The notes beneath the pieces were generated by a model. The model was not told the origin of the DNA and made no database searches. It saw nothing but the letters and a program-made list of their open reading frames with translations. DNA of 64,000 bases from Glycine soja. Its lineage: Eukaryota; Streptophyta; Magnoliopsida; Fabales; Fabaceae. The stretch covers positions 34,286,827 through 34,350,826 of the forward strand of contig NC_041019.1 in assembly GCF_004193775.1 (NCBI RefSeq), in the 5' to 3' direction. The position numbers and the translations under genes are program-made. Position 1 is the first letter of the stretch, and each line of letters begins with the position of its first letter. Positions 1 through 11,667 of this stretch are shown one piece after another.

Positions 1-185
1 ATAGATTTACACACAAACAAAAAACAAAGCTTGTTGAATAAAAAGTCTACAGCATTAAGTCAATATTTGGTTTAATCAAAGTGTTGAACTTCAGTCAATA
101 TTTGGTTCAAAAAACAAAGATTGTTGAATAAAAAGTCTACAACATTAACATCTATTCTAGTCTGTGACGCCGACTTTTGTGTGGA

Positions 186-375
186 TTATGTGGCATGATT
201 GGCATTGCCATGACCTTTATTGTTGCTTGTGTCTTTGCTCAAATGATCAGTGGTGGCAGACTTATCCAATTGAGTGGTTTTGTTTGTTGTCCCCCTTTGA
301 GGACTTTTTGGATTAGCTACTTCTGCCTGGACCACAGTTCTAAGTTCAGCCCCACTGCTAAACCTTTCCCTGTAT
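186..375 (-). pseudogene. Possible last-exon fragment of an unidentified host gene
   Basis: On the minus strand a pyrimidine/AT stretch ends in TACAG near 374, a good splice acceptor. It is followed by about 60 open codons ending in TAA at 186-188. The encoded tail is hydrophilic and rich in Asn, Thr, Ser, Lys and His (for example PKSPQRGTTNKTTQLDKS), as expected for a disordered C terminus. I do not recognise the parent gene. Its place beside a gene-capturing transposon family suggests a captured terminal exon, but that is inference; chance is possible. Confidence 0.25.
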
Positions 376-2301
376 TTTATAAAAACAATTGTCATTTAAC
401 ATCTTTATGAGAAATTAATTAAGATGTACCTTGTTGTGTTCATTTTATAAAAGACCTAAAATTGTAGAAGTTACAAGAATGGTAAGCACTGATGAGTTGA
501 AGGGTCAATAGCTAACATAAAATAGGCAGAATCTTGGTGACATTTATAGATAAGAATTGTTGCATATAATAAATGCAAACTATCAGTATCTTGTGCACCT
601 AGGTTGCAGTGGTCGCATGATATACTTGATGAACGAAATATTATTGAAAAATCAAACAGCTATAAAAGGAAATTCTTGATCCAACTGGCATCTATGCTCT
701 TAGCTCTCATCACATTCCTTCCTAAATTCAACTCTATGGAATGAAATCTTTAATAGTTTCGAAACTCAGACAAATAGGTAGTCCCTGAGTATAAATAGAC
801 ATTCTTTTTTGACAAGAGTATAAATAGGCATTTTAACTATCCAATTCAATGCATTTTCCCACTACCTTAAAATTCAATGACTTTCTTTTAGGCAAGGTAA
901 ATCAAATAGGTGTGGTTATCGGTTAAATCACAGAAATTCACTCAACTGCTAAAAGAGTATCAAATCACGAAAGGAACAAGAAAGTTTACACTTGACTTGA
1001 AATTATCAAACCTTAATTGCATAATTGCAGATCCCTGTGGTTGTCTGTTGTTTACTTCAGATGTTATTGATTTCTGGTTGTCTGTTGTTTACTAGAGATT
1101 AGAGAAAAAAAATATACTCTTTTATGGAGGAACAAAAAGAAAAACAGTAGGAGTGAATAATGCCATCGACACAAGAAGTCTGTCTGTCATAAAGAAATTA
1201 TAAATAACATAATTTTATGTATTCTAATCTAAGTATTTTTCTTTTAATTTTTTAACTAATACCCAATAACACACTGGTTAACAATTTTTCTTCTTTTTAT
1301 ATACTAGATTCGTTTATTCTCTTTTCCATCATTGTTAATGCTAGAGTATACTATTGACCTCTATACATTAATAGTTGCGCATGGCCAAAAACCAAGAACC
1401 TACAGTAAATAGCTGCCAGCAAGTTGTTTGGCATTCATTGTTTTGGATGTTGTTTTTGTATAGGCTGTCTTTGATTCTTTTTTCTTATTAATTGCTACTC
1501 CCACTTTGCTGGAAATACATGCATGTTAATGGTTCAATGAACCAACGTGTGATTAATCAATATTGAGTGGCCTTTCCTTTTTTTTTCTTGAATTACTCAT
1601 TTTACCTAACACTTGGACGGTTTTATTCGGACAAACATTTTCAATAACTTTATAGAATGTTGATCAAAATTCCCATAATTAAAAACCGAAAATCATGGTT
1701 AAGAGAAATCATTTTGATGCAAGAGAAATCATTTTTTTCTTAAGGATAATCTTCTCAGTTTTTGGCCCGATATTGAGTTCTTTTTTTATAAATTATTTAT
1801 AACAGCTTTTCTTGCATTACCTAATAGTAGTACACAAATTTTCCGTTTGATTTTATTACAAATTTGGGTAATAGATTTCTTTTTGGCTAAATTCTTAGTT
1901 AAAGAATAAAAGAAAATGAATTTTTGGCAAAAATGTCATCGTTTCCTTTTATATAGAGTTTTTGTGAAAGAATTTTATACCAATTAAAATTTCTTGGAGT
2001 AATTAAAAGTTTAAGGGAGAAAATTAATTAAAAATGATCTCCTTAACCAAGTAATTCTTTATATTATTCAAAGATTTGGATATAGCAAAGTTTGAATCTC
2101 TATTAAAAGATACGTTAATATTTAATACTTGATTATGTTTCGAATAAGATTGAGATAAGAAAATATATCCGTAAGAAATTAAAAAAAACAGATTTGAGGC
2201 GTAATCAAGAAAGTTCTTTTACTCTTCATCAACATTGTAGGGAACTTGTCGTCTTATTTAACCTAGTCGCACCTCCTTCATTAACAACATGTGTAATCAG
2301 A

Positions 2302-2365
2302 CACACAGAGACACAGACACACACACACACAGACACACACCCTCATCAGAGACAGAGATAGACAC
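2302..2365. repeat. CA/GA-rich microsatellite
   Basis: Imperfect run of ACACAC and AGACACAC units grading into GAGACAGAGATAGACACACACA. It is a simple-sequence tract with no coding meaning. Confidence 0.8.
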
Positions 2366-2999
2366 ACACATATTGATATCTATTTTTCGGAATGATGATT
2401 GATGTAGGTGTTCATTCAGTTATTTCTTTGATTCTTGCTTTCATTTTGGATCGTGTTGCTCATCATCATAGGTACAAATGTTTATTACCAATTAATATTT
2501 TTATTACGTGTTCACTGCCATTAATGACAATTGATATATGCTATACAAATTGTGTTCATGATGAGTGAACCTTAGATTCCCATTTGAGACTGGATGCAAT
2601 GATTCTTGCGGATAGTTTGCATTAATCATTGTATTCAATCTTGAATTGTCCGATTGGACAGTTTGGGGAGACTGCTATTTTTATGGTAGATTCATGTGTT
2701 AAGGTTAAAATTATTTTGTTTAATTTGATGAAATTTCGGTACAATGCATTTCTAGTTGTTCTCTGAGTGCATACTTGATTATCAGGAAATTAATTTCACC
2801 GATTTCATTTTGTGTACTTGGAGGCCAATGCGAAATGCTGCCGAAATTTTCTCAAATTTAACAAAATAGAATTAACCCTGATGTATGCAACTACCATAAA
2901 AGATGATCTTCCCGAATGGGATAGGGCCACACCTATAATAAAAAAGTGAGATTTTCATGCATCAAATAACTTTGAGAGTATGACCGAGTTATTACTTAG

Positions 3000-5900
3000 A
3001 TGGATCAAAGTTTGATGAATGAAAGTCGCATCAGCCCAGAATATGAGGAAGGCGTCGAGCAATTCTTATAATTTGCTTCAGAAAGAGGTCGACCGGATGA
3101 AGATGAAAAATATTATTGTCCTTGCATCAATTGTTTGAACGGAAGACGTCAAATACTGGATGACATACGAGAGCATCTATTGTGTGATGGAATTAAGAGG
3201 AATTATACGACATGGATATGGCATGGTGAAATGATAGACATGCAGAGTGGGCACCAATACGAACCGTTTGATGTAGAAATGGGAGATCGCTTGGAGGATA
3301 TGATTCATGACCTTGCACAAGAGTCTTTCCAACAAGCACATGCCCCTGTGTATGAAGGATTGCAGAGTGACTCAAAGAAGACTTTGTATCCGGGGTGCAA
3401 CAATTCCTTGACGTTGTTGTCGGCAGTGTTCAATATGGTTAATGTCAAGGCCAAATATGGGTGGAGTGACAAAAGCTTTACTTCATTACTTCAAGTAGTG
3501 CACGATCTACTTCCAGAAGATAACACGTTGCCTAAAAGCTACTATCAGAAGATTTATGCTTGCCCTAATGATTTCATACTGTACAAACATGAATTTGAAG
3601 AAATGTCCAAATGCCCTAGGTGTGGGGTGTCACGGTACAAGGTGAAGGATGATGAGGACTGCAGTTCTGATGAAAACTCAAAGAAGGGTCCATCCTCCAG
3701 CGAAGGTGTTGTGGTATCTTCCCATCATTCCAAGGTTTAAGCGTTTATTTGCTAATGAGGACGACACAAAAGATCTTACCTGGCATGCAAATGGGAGAAA
3801 CTCTGATGGAATGGTCCGTCATCCGGCTGATTGCTCCTATCCGTCATCCGGCTGATTGCTCCCAGTGGAAGAAGATTGATAGTTTGTATCCGAATTTCGG
3901 CAAAGAGGCAAGAAATCTTAGGCTTGGACTAGCCAGTAATGGAATGAATCCATATGGAAATTTAAGCACTCAACACAGTTCATGGCAAGTTCTACTAGTA
4001 ATTTATAATTTGCCTCCTTGGTTGTGCATGAAGCGCAAATACATAATGTTGTCTATGATGATATCGGGCCCAAGACAACCAGGAAATGACATTGATGTTT
4101 ATCTAAGTCTGTTGATTGAAGACCTGAGAAAGTTGTGGGACGAGGGGGTTTTAGTGTTTGATGGGTTTCACAAGGAGACTTTTCAAATGCGTCTAATGCT
4201 TTTTTGTACCATTAATGACTTTCCAGTATATGGGAATCTCAGCGGTTACAGTGTTAAGGATCATCATGCATGCCCCATCTGTGAAGAAGACACAAGCTAC
4301 ATACAACTGAAACACGATAGAAAAATAGTGTACACTAGGCATCGTCATTTTCTAAAACCTCATCACCCTTACAGAAGATTGAAAAAAGCTTTTAATGGAA
4401 GTCAAGAGCACAAAACTGCACGGATACCATTAACTGGTGAGCATATCTTCCAGTGGGTTGAACACCTGAATATTGTATTTGGAAAGACCCAAAAGAAGGA
4501 TAAAAGTAAGAGTTGCATATGTAAGAAGAGGTCCATTTTCTTTGATCTTCCTTACTGGTCTGATCTAGATGTTAGACATTGTATTGATGTTATGCATGTA
4601 GAGAAAAATGTATGTGACAGTGTCATTGGGACACTCCTTAACATTCAAGGCAAAACGAAAGATGGTCTGAATACCCGTCAAGATGTAGCTGACATGGGCA
4701 TACGATTGCAGTTGCATCCAAGGTCTGATGGTAAAAAAATATACTTGCCTCCAGCTTGTCATTCTTTGTCCAGAAAGGAGAAGATCAGTTTTTGCCAATG
4801 TCTGCATCGGGTTAAAGTCCCACAAGGATACTCTTCAAATATTAAGAGCCTTGTGCAGTTGAAGGAGCTTAAGCTGGTGGGGTTAAAGTCTCATGATTGT
4901 CATGTGTTGATGCAACAATTGTTAGCCGTGGCCATACGAGACATTTTGCCTAACAAAGTCAGGTTAGCCATAACTCGCCTATGCTTTTTCTTTAATGTCA
5001 TATGCAGTAAAGTCCTTGATCCTGTCAACTTTGATGACCTGGAAAATGAGGCTGCAATTATACTGTGCCAGTTGGAGATGTATTTTCCTCCTGCTTTCTT
5101 TGACATCATGGTCCACTTAATTGTTCACCTAGTTAGAGAAATCAAATGTTGTGGTCCTGTTTATCTGTGCTGGATGTACCCGGTTGAGTGCTACATGAAG
5201 ATCTTAAAAGGGTGTACCAAGAATCTACATCGTCCAAAAGCATCTATTGTTGAAAGGTACATCGCAAAAGAAGCCATTGAATTTTGTTTAGAGTACATTG
5301 AAAAGGCTAAACCTGTTGGGCTTCCTGAGTCTCGCCATGACAACAGAGTGGGCGGTAAGGGTTCAAGAGGACTGCATGTTATCACTCCAAGTGTAGAAGA
5401 TTTGTTACAAGCTCACTTGTATGTGTTGAACAACATTAATAAAGTTTTTCCTAACATACTTCAGCATGAAGGTTTAGTCAAACAAAGTAATCCAAAAATG
5501 TCAAAGAACTGGGTCTTGAAAAAGCATAACAAGACTTTCTCTAATTGGTTTAAAGATACAATCTTTGCTCACGAAAATGCTTCTGAAACATTAAGAAAGC
5601 TAGCTCATGGGCCTAAAATAAATGTTATAACTTGGCAAGGATACGACATAAACAAGTTTTCCTTTTACACAAAAGGACAAGACGACAAAAGTACAATGCA
5701 AAACAGTGGGGTCACCCTAAGGGTTGAATCTCAACACTTTGCAAGTGTACATGATGACAATCCCTGTGTAGCTTCCATCCCTTACTTTGGGTTCATTGAT
5801 GAAATATGGGAGCTTAACTATGTCAAATTTACTATTTGTGTTTTCAAATGTAAGTGGGTTCACAGCAACACCGATGTGCGGACTGATGATGTAGGATTTC

Positions 5901-6187
5901 CATTGGTAAACCTAAAGAAACTAGCTTACCAGAATGACCCTTTCATCATGGCAGAACAAGCTAAGCAAGTATTTTAAGTGCAAGACCCTTGTGATGAAAG
6001 GTGCTCCGTGGTTCTACACAGGAAAACAATTGGTGTTAATGTAGAAGATGATGATTCATACATGGACACTTATGTTAGTCCTTTGTCCACACAAATGAAT
6101 TCTAACGTCATCGGAGAAGAAGAAGCTGACGACGTTCATGCTAATCGTAATGATCATGATGAAGGAGAATTAATTAACATCATCTAA
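3000..6187 (+). pseudogene. TNP2-like CACTA transposase, disrupted (element A)
   Basis: This would be the DDE transposase of the CACTA superfamily, acting in the nucleus on the element ends. Order seen: ATG at 3000; a transposase-associated N-terminal domain with a zinc-type C-x-C-x2-C pattern (YYCPCINC); a TNP2 core (GMNPYGNLSTQHSSW, CTINDFPVYGNLSGY, FFDLPYW, IDVMHVEKNVCDS); a DUF4218-like region (LKSHDCHVLMQQLL, YFPPAFFDIMVHL) and a DUF4216-like tail. Lesions: TAA at 3069-3071, probably from CAA; a frameshifting insertion near 3690-3700; a 25-bp tandem duplication at 3816-3863 that shifts frame; and TAA at 5975-5977 where copy D has TAT. The 742-codon frame at 3749-5977 is the largest intact part. 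The remaining tail runs to 6187 in the same frame. It cannot make a full protein as read. Confidence 0.9.
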
Positions 6188-6292
6188 CATAATTTTCTAA
6201 TATACTATTTCATTTCGGTACATTCATTTACATAACTCATACAGTGTTTTTTTATAATATTAACTAACTCAATTTTTTCTCTTTAAAGGTCC

Positions 6293-9287
6293 ATGGCTAC
6301 TCCACCGGCCTTGCCTCCTCCTCCTCTTCCTCCTCCTCCTGCAGACGCATCAACGTCTCTGTCTACATTGAAGCGGACACACAAGGCGACACAGCTACGA
6401 TCGTTGGCCTCTAGACCACCTGGGGCAGAAAGATCTGTGGTCAACGTCGATCCTGCTACCGGCAAGGCCGACGGTCCCCACAAGAAGAAATTAAGAACAT
6501 TTTTGGGGATTGTCACTCGTGATAAGGGCGATGTGACATACGAGACCTGGAAGGAAGTCCCTGCTGCTCAGAAGGATTTGATATGGGAGGATATTCAGGT
6601 ATTTTAGTTTTCTTCTTTGATTTTCTTTAGTAGCCTAAATTTGTTATTTACTTACAATAAAACCTAATTTATTGTTTGTCAGGCGGAATTTGAAATCCCT
6701 AAAGCTTCTGACAATAGGACAAAGAAGAAAATTCTTCAGACTGTCGGCGAGCGGTGGAGGCAGTTTAAATCTGACTTGACTAGGAAATGGGCACTTGCAG
6801 CCGACAAGGACGATGTGGACGACATTGTCTGTGAAAAATACGGCAATAGGAAGAAGAAATGGGCCTAGTTTTGTCAGACCCGCAGATACCCCTCGTGGGA
6901 GATATGTACTTTTTCATTTTAGTTGTTTTCCACAAAAAAATTAGTTCTTATAATTCATTGTAGTAATTATTTTCATTAATGTTCGATTTTTGCAGAATGT
7001 GCGGAAAAAGGCATAGGCCATCCAAAAGCAAAACACTGGCCCCCACGTGTTGTCTCGTGGGGGTTATGAATATTTAGAACAAAAGCTCATGGCTGAGAAG
7101 ACAAAGAAAAGATTGGAAGAAGTTGCCCAATCCAGAAGCACTGAGGGCGTCATTGACCCTCCATCTCCCATCAGACGCCACGTGAAGTGGAAGCTGGCCC
7201 ACACCAAGAAAACTGGGCAGATGATGTCTGTGACAGCAAAGGAAATAGCTGAGAAGATTGTAAGTCATCTATAATTAATAATTGTAATTATCTTTGTGTA
7301 TTCTGTGAATGCCTTGGACAAATATATGTGTTATGTAGAGGATTCTTTGGATGAGTAGGTGTCATAGGGATCGTTCGTCCCCCATGGACGTTAGGATGTC
7401 CTAACTGCTGCCATTGGGCGACCAAAGCATCTTGGTTGTGTCTGTGCTGCTGGAGCAGGTGTCACCATAAAGCAATACTTCGGATCGGCTCCATGAACGT
7501 CCCGCAGTTTTTCCTCCATGCCTCCTAAAGACCTACAGCAGCTGACCCAACATATCAGGAACCAGCTGGAGGAGTCGATCACAGAAAAAGTGACTCGACA
7601 GCTAATGGCATCCTTCAGCCAGATGCAGTCCCAGTTCCAGTCTTAGATGCATTCATAGGGACTTGCACTACCTCCGGAGCCAGAGGTTGGTCCCTCAGGT
7701 GCTCGTGTCAGCACAAAGGAGAGTTGTGTTGCTCCCTCAGGGAACGATCCAGAGACGGGTGACTCAGACAAATGCGGGCTATACATTGAAGAAAATCCTT
7801 CCCGCCCGGTTGCCCTAGGAAGACTTTATGAGAGATCCACAGCAGTTCACAACATCCCTTTGTTGCGTGGCCAAGTCAAGGTTTGTGTTGAAGAGGTTAA
7901 AGATGCGGAGGCTCTCGTTCCTATGCTCACTGACGAGGTTACCTCAATGTGGCAGGCACTTAACACCTTCCTTGCTTGGCCGACACATCTTGTGAAGAGT
8001 TTATCAGAACAAGTATTTACTCTAATTATATGTTTATTTTTTTTCAATTGATTTGTTCACTATAATCAAAACTTGTTAATTAACTATGTTTGATCAACAG
8101 GCAGTTGTGTCTCCAGCAAAACCTCCAGAAAGCCCGGATCATGAGGTCGATGATCCCTTGTACTTGATGACATTGACCATCCCACAACTATTTTTGAAGC
8201 CTCTCCAGGTTATGTGGGATGCTACCATGTTCGGGGTGTTTAATCAAAACTTCTCGTTGTACATAAAGCACAAAGATCTCTTTGAAATTGCACACGATGG
8301 TCAATGTCTCAGCATATCTGTTATATAGTTGTGGATTTTGTAAGTCAATTTGGATTACTGTTAATTACCAAAGTAATTGTTTTAAATTCATACATAATTA
8401 ACTTTGTCTTAACAACACAGGCATCTGACTGAGACAAGTCTGCAAGCGGGGAATTCCGATGTGTATGGATTCCTCGATCCACAGTCCATTCAAAGATCTG
8501 GGCAATTGCAATTTGAATCGAAAAGTTACATCAAGAGTTGGATGCAGAGTTTAAAACGAGATGTCTACCTTGGAGCCTACCTGAATGGGTAAGTCAAACA
8601 TAATAACTGAATTTAAATAATCTATAGTACTACAATAACTCATATTCGTCTCTACTGCAGCGGACACTGGCAAATGGTCGTCATTCTGCCTAAGGAAAAC
8701 CTAGTTGGTCTAGTTTTGTTCTTTACATAATAGGCCAGACAACTATCTTAAGGGAATAATTAACAGGTCAGTGTTGTTTTCAATACATTTGCATTAGCAT
8801 AACTTAACAACATCAATATTTTAATGTTCCTCTTATTCAACAGTGCTTTGAAAGGACTTGATGATACTCCACAACCTAAATCCAAGACTACTGTTAGGTG
8901 GATTGTTGTTAAGGTATGTGATTTAAATTTATTCTACTTATATATACTGCTTATGTGTGTGTACACTAATTGTAGTTAACGTTTAATTAATATCCAAATT
9001 TCATTATGTATTTAGTGTAATAGACAAAAAGGAAGCACTGAGTGCGGCTATTACGTCATGCACTGGATGTCCATGATAATCTTAGGATCTTTTAGGAATA
9101 ATTGGGAAACGGTAATTGTTTATTTCAAATAAAGTTGGTTTTCTTATCATTGTTATTACATTATTCATTTATTTTTTATTTGATCATATAGTATTTTAAT
9201 GAAGTTAGACCATTGGAAGCAGAAAGACTCAAGGCGCTTCGCATCCAATGGGCACAGTATTATCTAAAAGTTAGAAATCAAATATAG
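6293..9287 (+). pseudogene. Second CACTA gene with Ulp1-like C-terminal domain, disrupted (element A)
   Basis: I infer ten exons from GT/AG borders and comparison with copy D: 6293-6598, 6683-6901, 6996-7259, 7341-8012, 8101-8339, 8421-8588, 8661-8766, 8844-8913, 9016-9111 and 9192-9287. The first exon gives a Pro-rich, Lys/Arg-rich leader. Exons 2-4 resemble the Transposase_24 (Ptta/En/Spm) family (GERWRQFKSDLTRKWA; YEYLEQKLMAEKTKK; PPEDLQQLTQ). Exons 5-10 look like a C48 (Ulp1/SENP) cysteine peptidase: His in GHWQMVV, an Asp/Asn region RPDNYLKG, and the Cys in STECGYYVMHW. Lesions: TAG after KWA in exon 2 (also in D), TAG in exon 4 after QS (also in D), TAG in exon 5 at 8326-8328, and a mutated donor (AT for GT) at 6902-6903. 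Whether this fusion deSUMOylates anything is unknown. Confidence 0.8.
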
Positions 9288-9569
9288 CATGTTAGGGAAC
9301 TATGTAACTTTAGGTTACTTAATTAGTTTATCATACTTTGCATTACATTTTTTACAATTGTTGTTTCATTTTAACATTGAATAACCTTTGTTGATAGTTA
9401 TCCATAGTTATCAATTGATTTTTTTCAATTAATAGTTTACTAGCTAGTTTTCTGCTAAAACCTATTTGAAAACAGAATGCAGATGATATATGTTGTGTGC
9501 TGTGTGGTCTGATTTTAAATTTATAGGTTAAATTTTGGTTTTATTGTAAAAACAGAAGCAGTATTTAAA

Positions 9570-10208
9570 AAAAATTATTGAAAACAACATCGGTTTTGTA
9601 AAAAAACCGATGTTAACGTATGGTAACATCGGTTTTTTGGAAAAAAAATTGATGTTAACGATTAACATTGGTTTTTAAAAAAAAACTGATGTTAATCGCT
9701 AACATCAGTTTCTGTAAAAAACCGATGTTAACGTATGGTAACATCGACTTTTTGGAAAAAACCGATGTTAACATTTTGGATATTAACATCGGTTTTTTTG
9801 GAAAAATTGATGTTAACGTACGTTAACATCGATTTTTTACAGAAACCGATGTTAACGTTAACATCGATTTTTTGGAAAAACCGATGTTAACGTTTTCGAT
9901 ATTAACATCGGTTTTCTGTAAAAAAAAACCGATGTTAACTATCAACATGCACACATTAGTTAACATCAATTTTTTTTACAGAAAATTGATGTTAACGTAC
10001 GTTAACATCGGTTTTTTACAAAAAATCGATGTTAATTGTCAACATTAATACATTTTTTTGGGTGTAATTCATATTATCAACATCGGTTATTTATATAACC
10101 GATGTTGTAAATTTTACGTTAACATTGATTTTTTAAAAACCGATGTTAACGATAATACTTTCAACATCGATTTTTTAACCGATGTTGAAAGCATATTTTC
10201 TAATAGTG
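9570..10208. repeat. Subterminal inverted-repeat array and 3' terminus of CACTA A
   Basis: About a dozen copies of a roughly 13-bp core, AACATCGGTTTTT, alternate with its complement AAAAACCGATGTT. Adjacent copies form perfect or near-perfect hairpins separated by 5-20 bp. CACTA families carry such motifs as binding sites for the TNPA-type protein; here that role is inferred. The array ends in GCATATTTTCTAATAGTG at 10208, the terminal inverted repeat. Confidence 0.85.
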
Positions 10209-10424
10209 ATTTGATATGCATGTCATCTTCTATTGTGTAACGTTCCCACTTTGTATATGAACCTTTCCACAAGTTTGGATATGTGGGTACCTTAAGAGGA
10301 AATGATTATATTTTACCAACTTTTTATATTCACATTATTAAAATATGTGCATTTTTTTATTAAAAGGTATAAGAATTATACATTTATCGGTAAAATAAGC
10401 AGGTATTAAATACAATATTTTTAC

Positions 10425-10514
10425 CACTACAAGGGATAAAATGGGTGGCTAAACCACTTGCTACCATTTCTGCTCCATCTAGTTGTGCACCAGTTGGCCC
10501 AATGTACTCACCTA
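10425..10514 (-). pseudogene. Fragment of 3-hydroxyisobutyryl-CoA hydrolase (CHY1-like)
   Basis: One exon-sized piece encodes EYIGPTGAQLDGAEMVASGL followed by ATHFIP, after an acceptor-like TTTTTTGTAG. This matches the enoyl-CoA hydratase/isomerase-fold segment GEY-LTGARLDGAEM-A-GLATHF-P of plant 3-hydroxyisobutyryl-CoA hydrolases, peroxisomal or mitochondrial enzymes of valine breakdown. Only about 30 of roughly 380 residues are present, so it cannot be functional. Identification is from recognised motif order. Other crotonase-family enzymes are possible but less likely. Confidence 0.6.
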
Positions 10515-11667
10515 CAAAAAAGCTAGCCGAAATTAAAATGCAAAATTAGCACAATATAAAGGAAATTTGGTGTGCTGGTAGTACAATATAATAATGGACA
10601 AATATGTACATATATGTACAGCATACTGTGTTGAGTACTTTGAATCCAGAAGAGCGTCTCCAAATTCAAGTGGATATGCATAGCAGTAGATCCAAGTATA
10701 ATTAAAAAAAAGGCACCAAATTCACACATTGTTTTGAATCTTAGATTAAAAAGAAGACTCTAAAAATGTAATTTAGATATTCTATTTTCTTCTTTAAGAG
10801 TGGCTTTATGATTTGAATATAACAGCGTCATATAACTCGTGATTTGTATTCAAGATGGAAGCTGAAAATTAACTATTATTTTTCAGTTGAAAGAGAGATT
10901 ATAAACTAGAGACTCTATAAAATAGATAAGAGAGAGAAATAATGATATTTTTAATAGCTCATAATTAATGAGTTAATCAAAATTAATTGAAATGGATAAT
11001 TAATGAGTCTTAACTATGCAAAATTGCACATGTTAAAAAATCCTTTATCATATACTTGACCAATATGAAACATTAGCATGTGCTTGATTAGACTTCAGCC
11101 ATGTACGATTATCTTTCATTTTCGCCAAATATTTTTTCTTAAGAAATGCAAAAGTTACTTCTAAGTTACTACCATGTTATTATGCTAAAAGTTTTAGTTG
11201 TAGAAGACAGTGTGATAACGTACATAACAACGGCCAGAAACCAAACAAACAAATATTAACTTCTTCCAATTAAATTCAAGAAGTTTTGCTCTCTCTTTGT
11301 ATTGACAATTTCAACACCCACATAAGCTCATATAGAAGTCAGTCTCTAAAAGAAAAGTACTTAATTGGTGAAAGTAGTAATAGGAAAGAATGAAGACGTG
11401 CCCATTTATGTTCTTTTACACAGCATACCAATTTTCAAACAATAAGCTAATGCAATAACATCAAATAAGATATGTGCAGTATAAATAAAAAAGAATAATA
11501 ATAGAGGGGCTACTTTGAAATAAGATTGTGCAATTGGCTTTTATTTTAGTGTAAAGCAAAATATGCTAATTGCTAAAGATTGAAGAGGTAAATTGATCGG
11601 ATATGAAAAAGTATAGAAATGTCTACGAACAACGCAATATGAAATGAAGTGATTAAGACTATAAAAG
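10515..11667. other. AT-rich filler inside element B
   Basis: No gene or exon is recognised. It is probably intron or flanking sequence captured with the neighbouring fragments, or decayed element DNA. The small open frame at 10523-10729 shows no family features. Confidence 0.4.

Larger units (their letters stand above)
1..2999. other. AT-rich region left of transposase A, no complete gene
   Basis: No convincing complete gene is visible. The stretch holds an exon-like remnant (186-375, listed separately), a CA-rich microsatellite near 2300-2365 and otherwise AT-rich sequence. It probably belongs to the 5' part of CACTA element A, because sister element D has more than 7 kb before the matching transposase segment. 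However, no CACTA terminus and none of the family's AACATCGG-type subterminal repeats are found here. The element's left end is therefore outside the window or lost. The short open frame at 910-1095 has no recognisable features. Confidence 0.5.
3000..10208 (+). mobile_element. CACTA (En/Spm) transposon A, 3' part
   Basis: The element carries the two genes typical of plant CACTA transposons in the same orientation: a TNP2-type transposase and a second gene. These are followed by about 600 bp of inverted AACATCGGTTTTT / AAAAACCGATGTT units and a terminus ending TTCTAATAGTG, the inverse of CACTATTAGAA. The right end is at 10208. The left boundary given is only the first recognisable transposase codon; the real 5' terminus was not found. 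From about 4883 to the end it is collinear and near-identical with 46873-51975 (element D). Several stop codons and frameshifts make it non-autonomous. Confidence 0.85.

Noticed and set aside
910..1095. 61-codon plus-strand ORF
   Set aside because: No homology recognised; contains a direct repeat (GGTTGTCTGTTGTTTAC) and shows no gene context.
10424..10440. CACTACAAGGGATAAA as the left terminus of element B
   Set aside because: These bases are the continuation of the CHY1-like exon (codons ATHFIP) and do not match the right terminus of element B beyond CACTAC.
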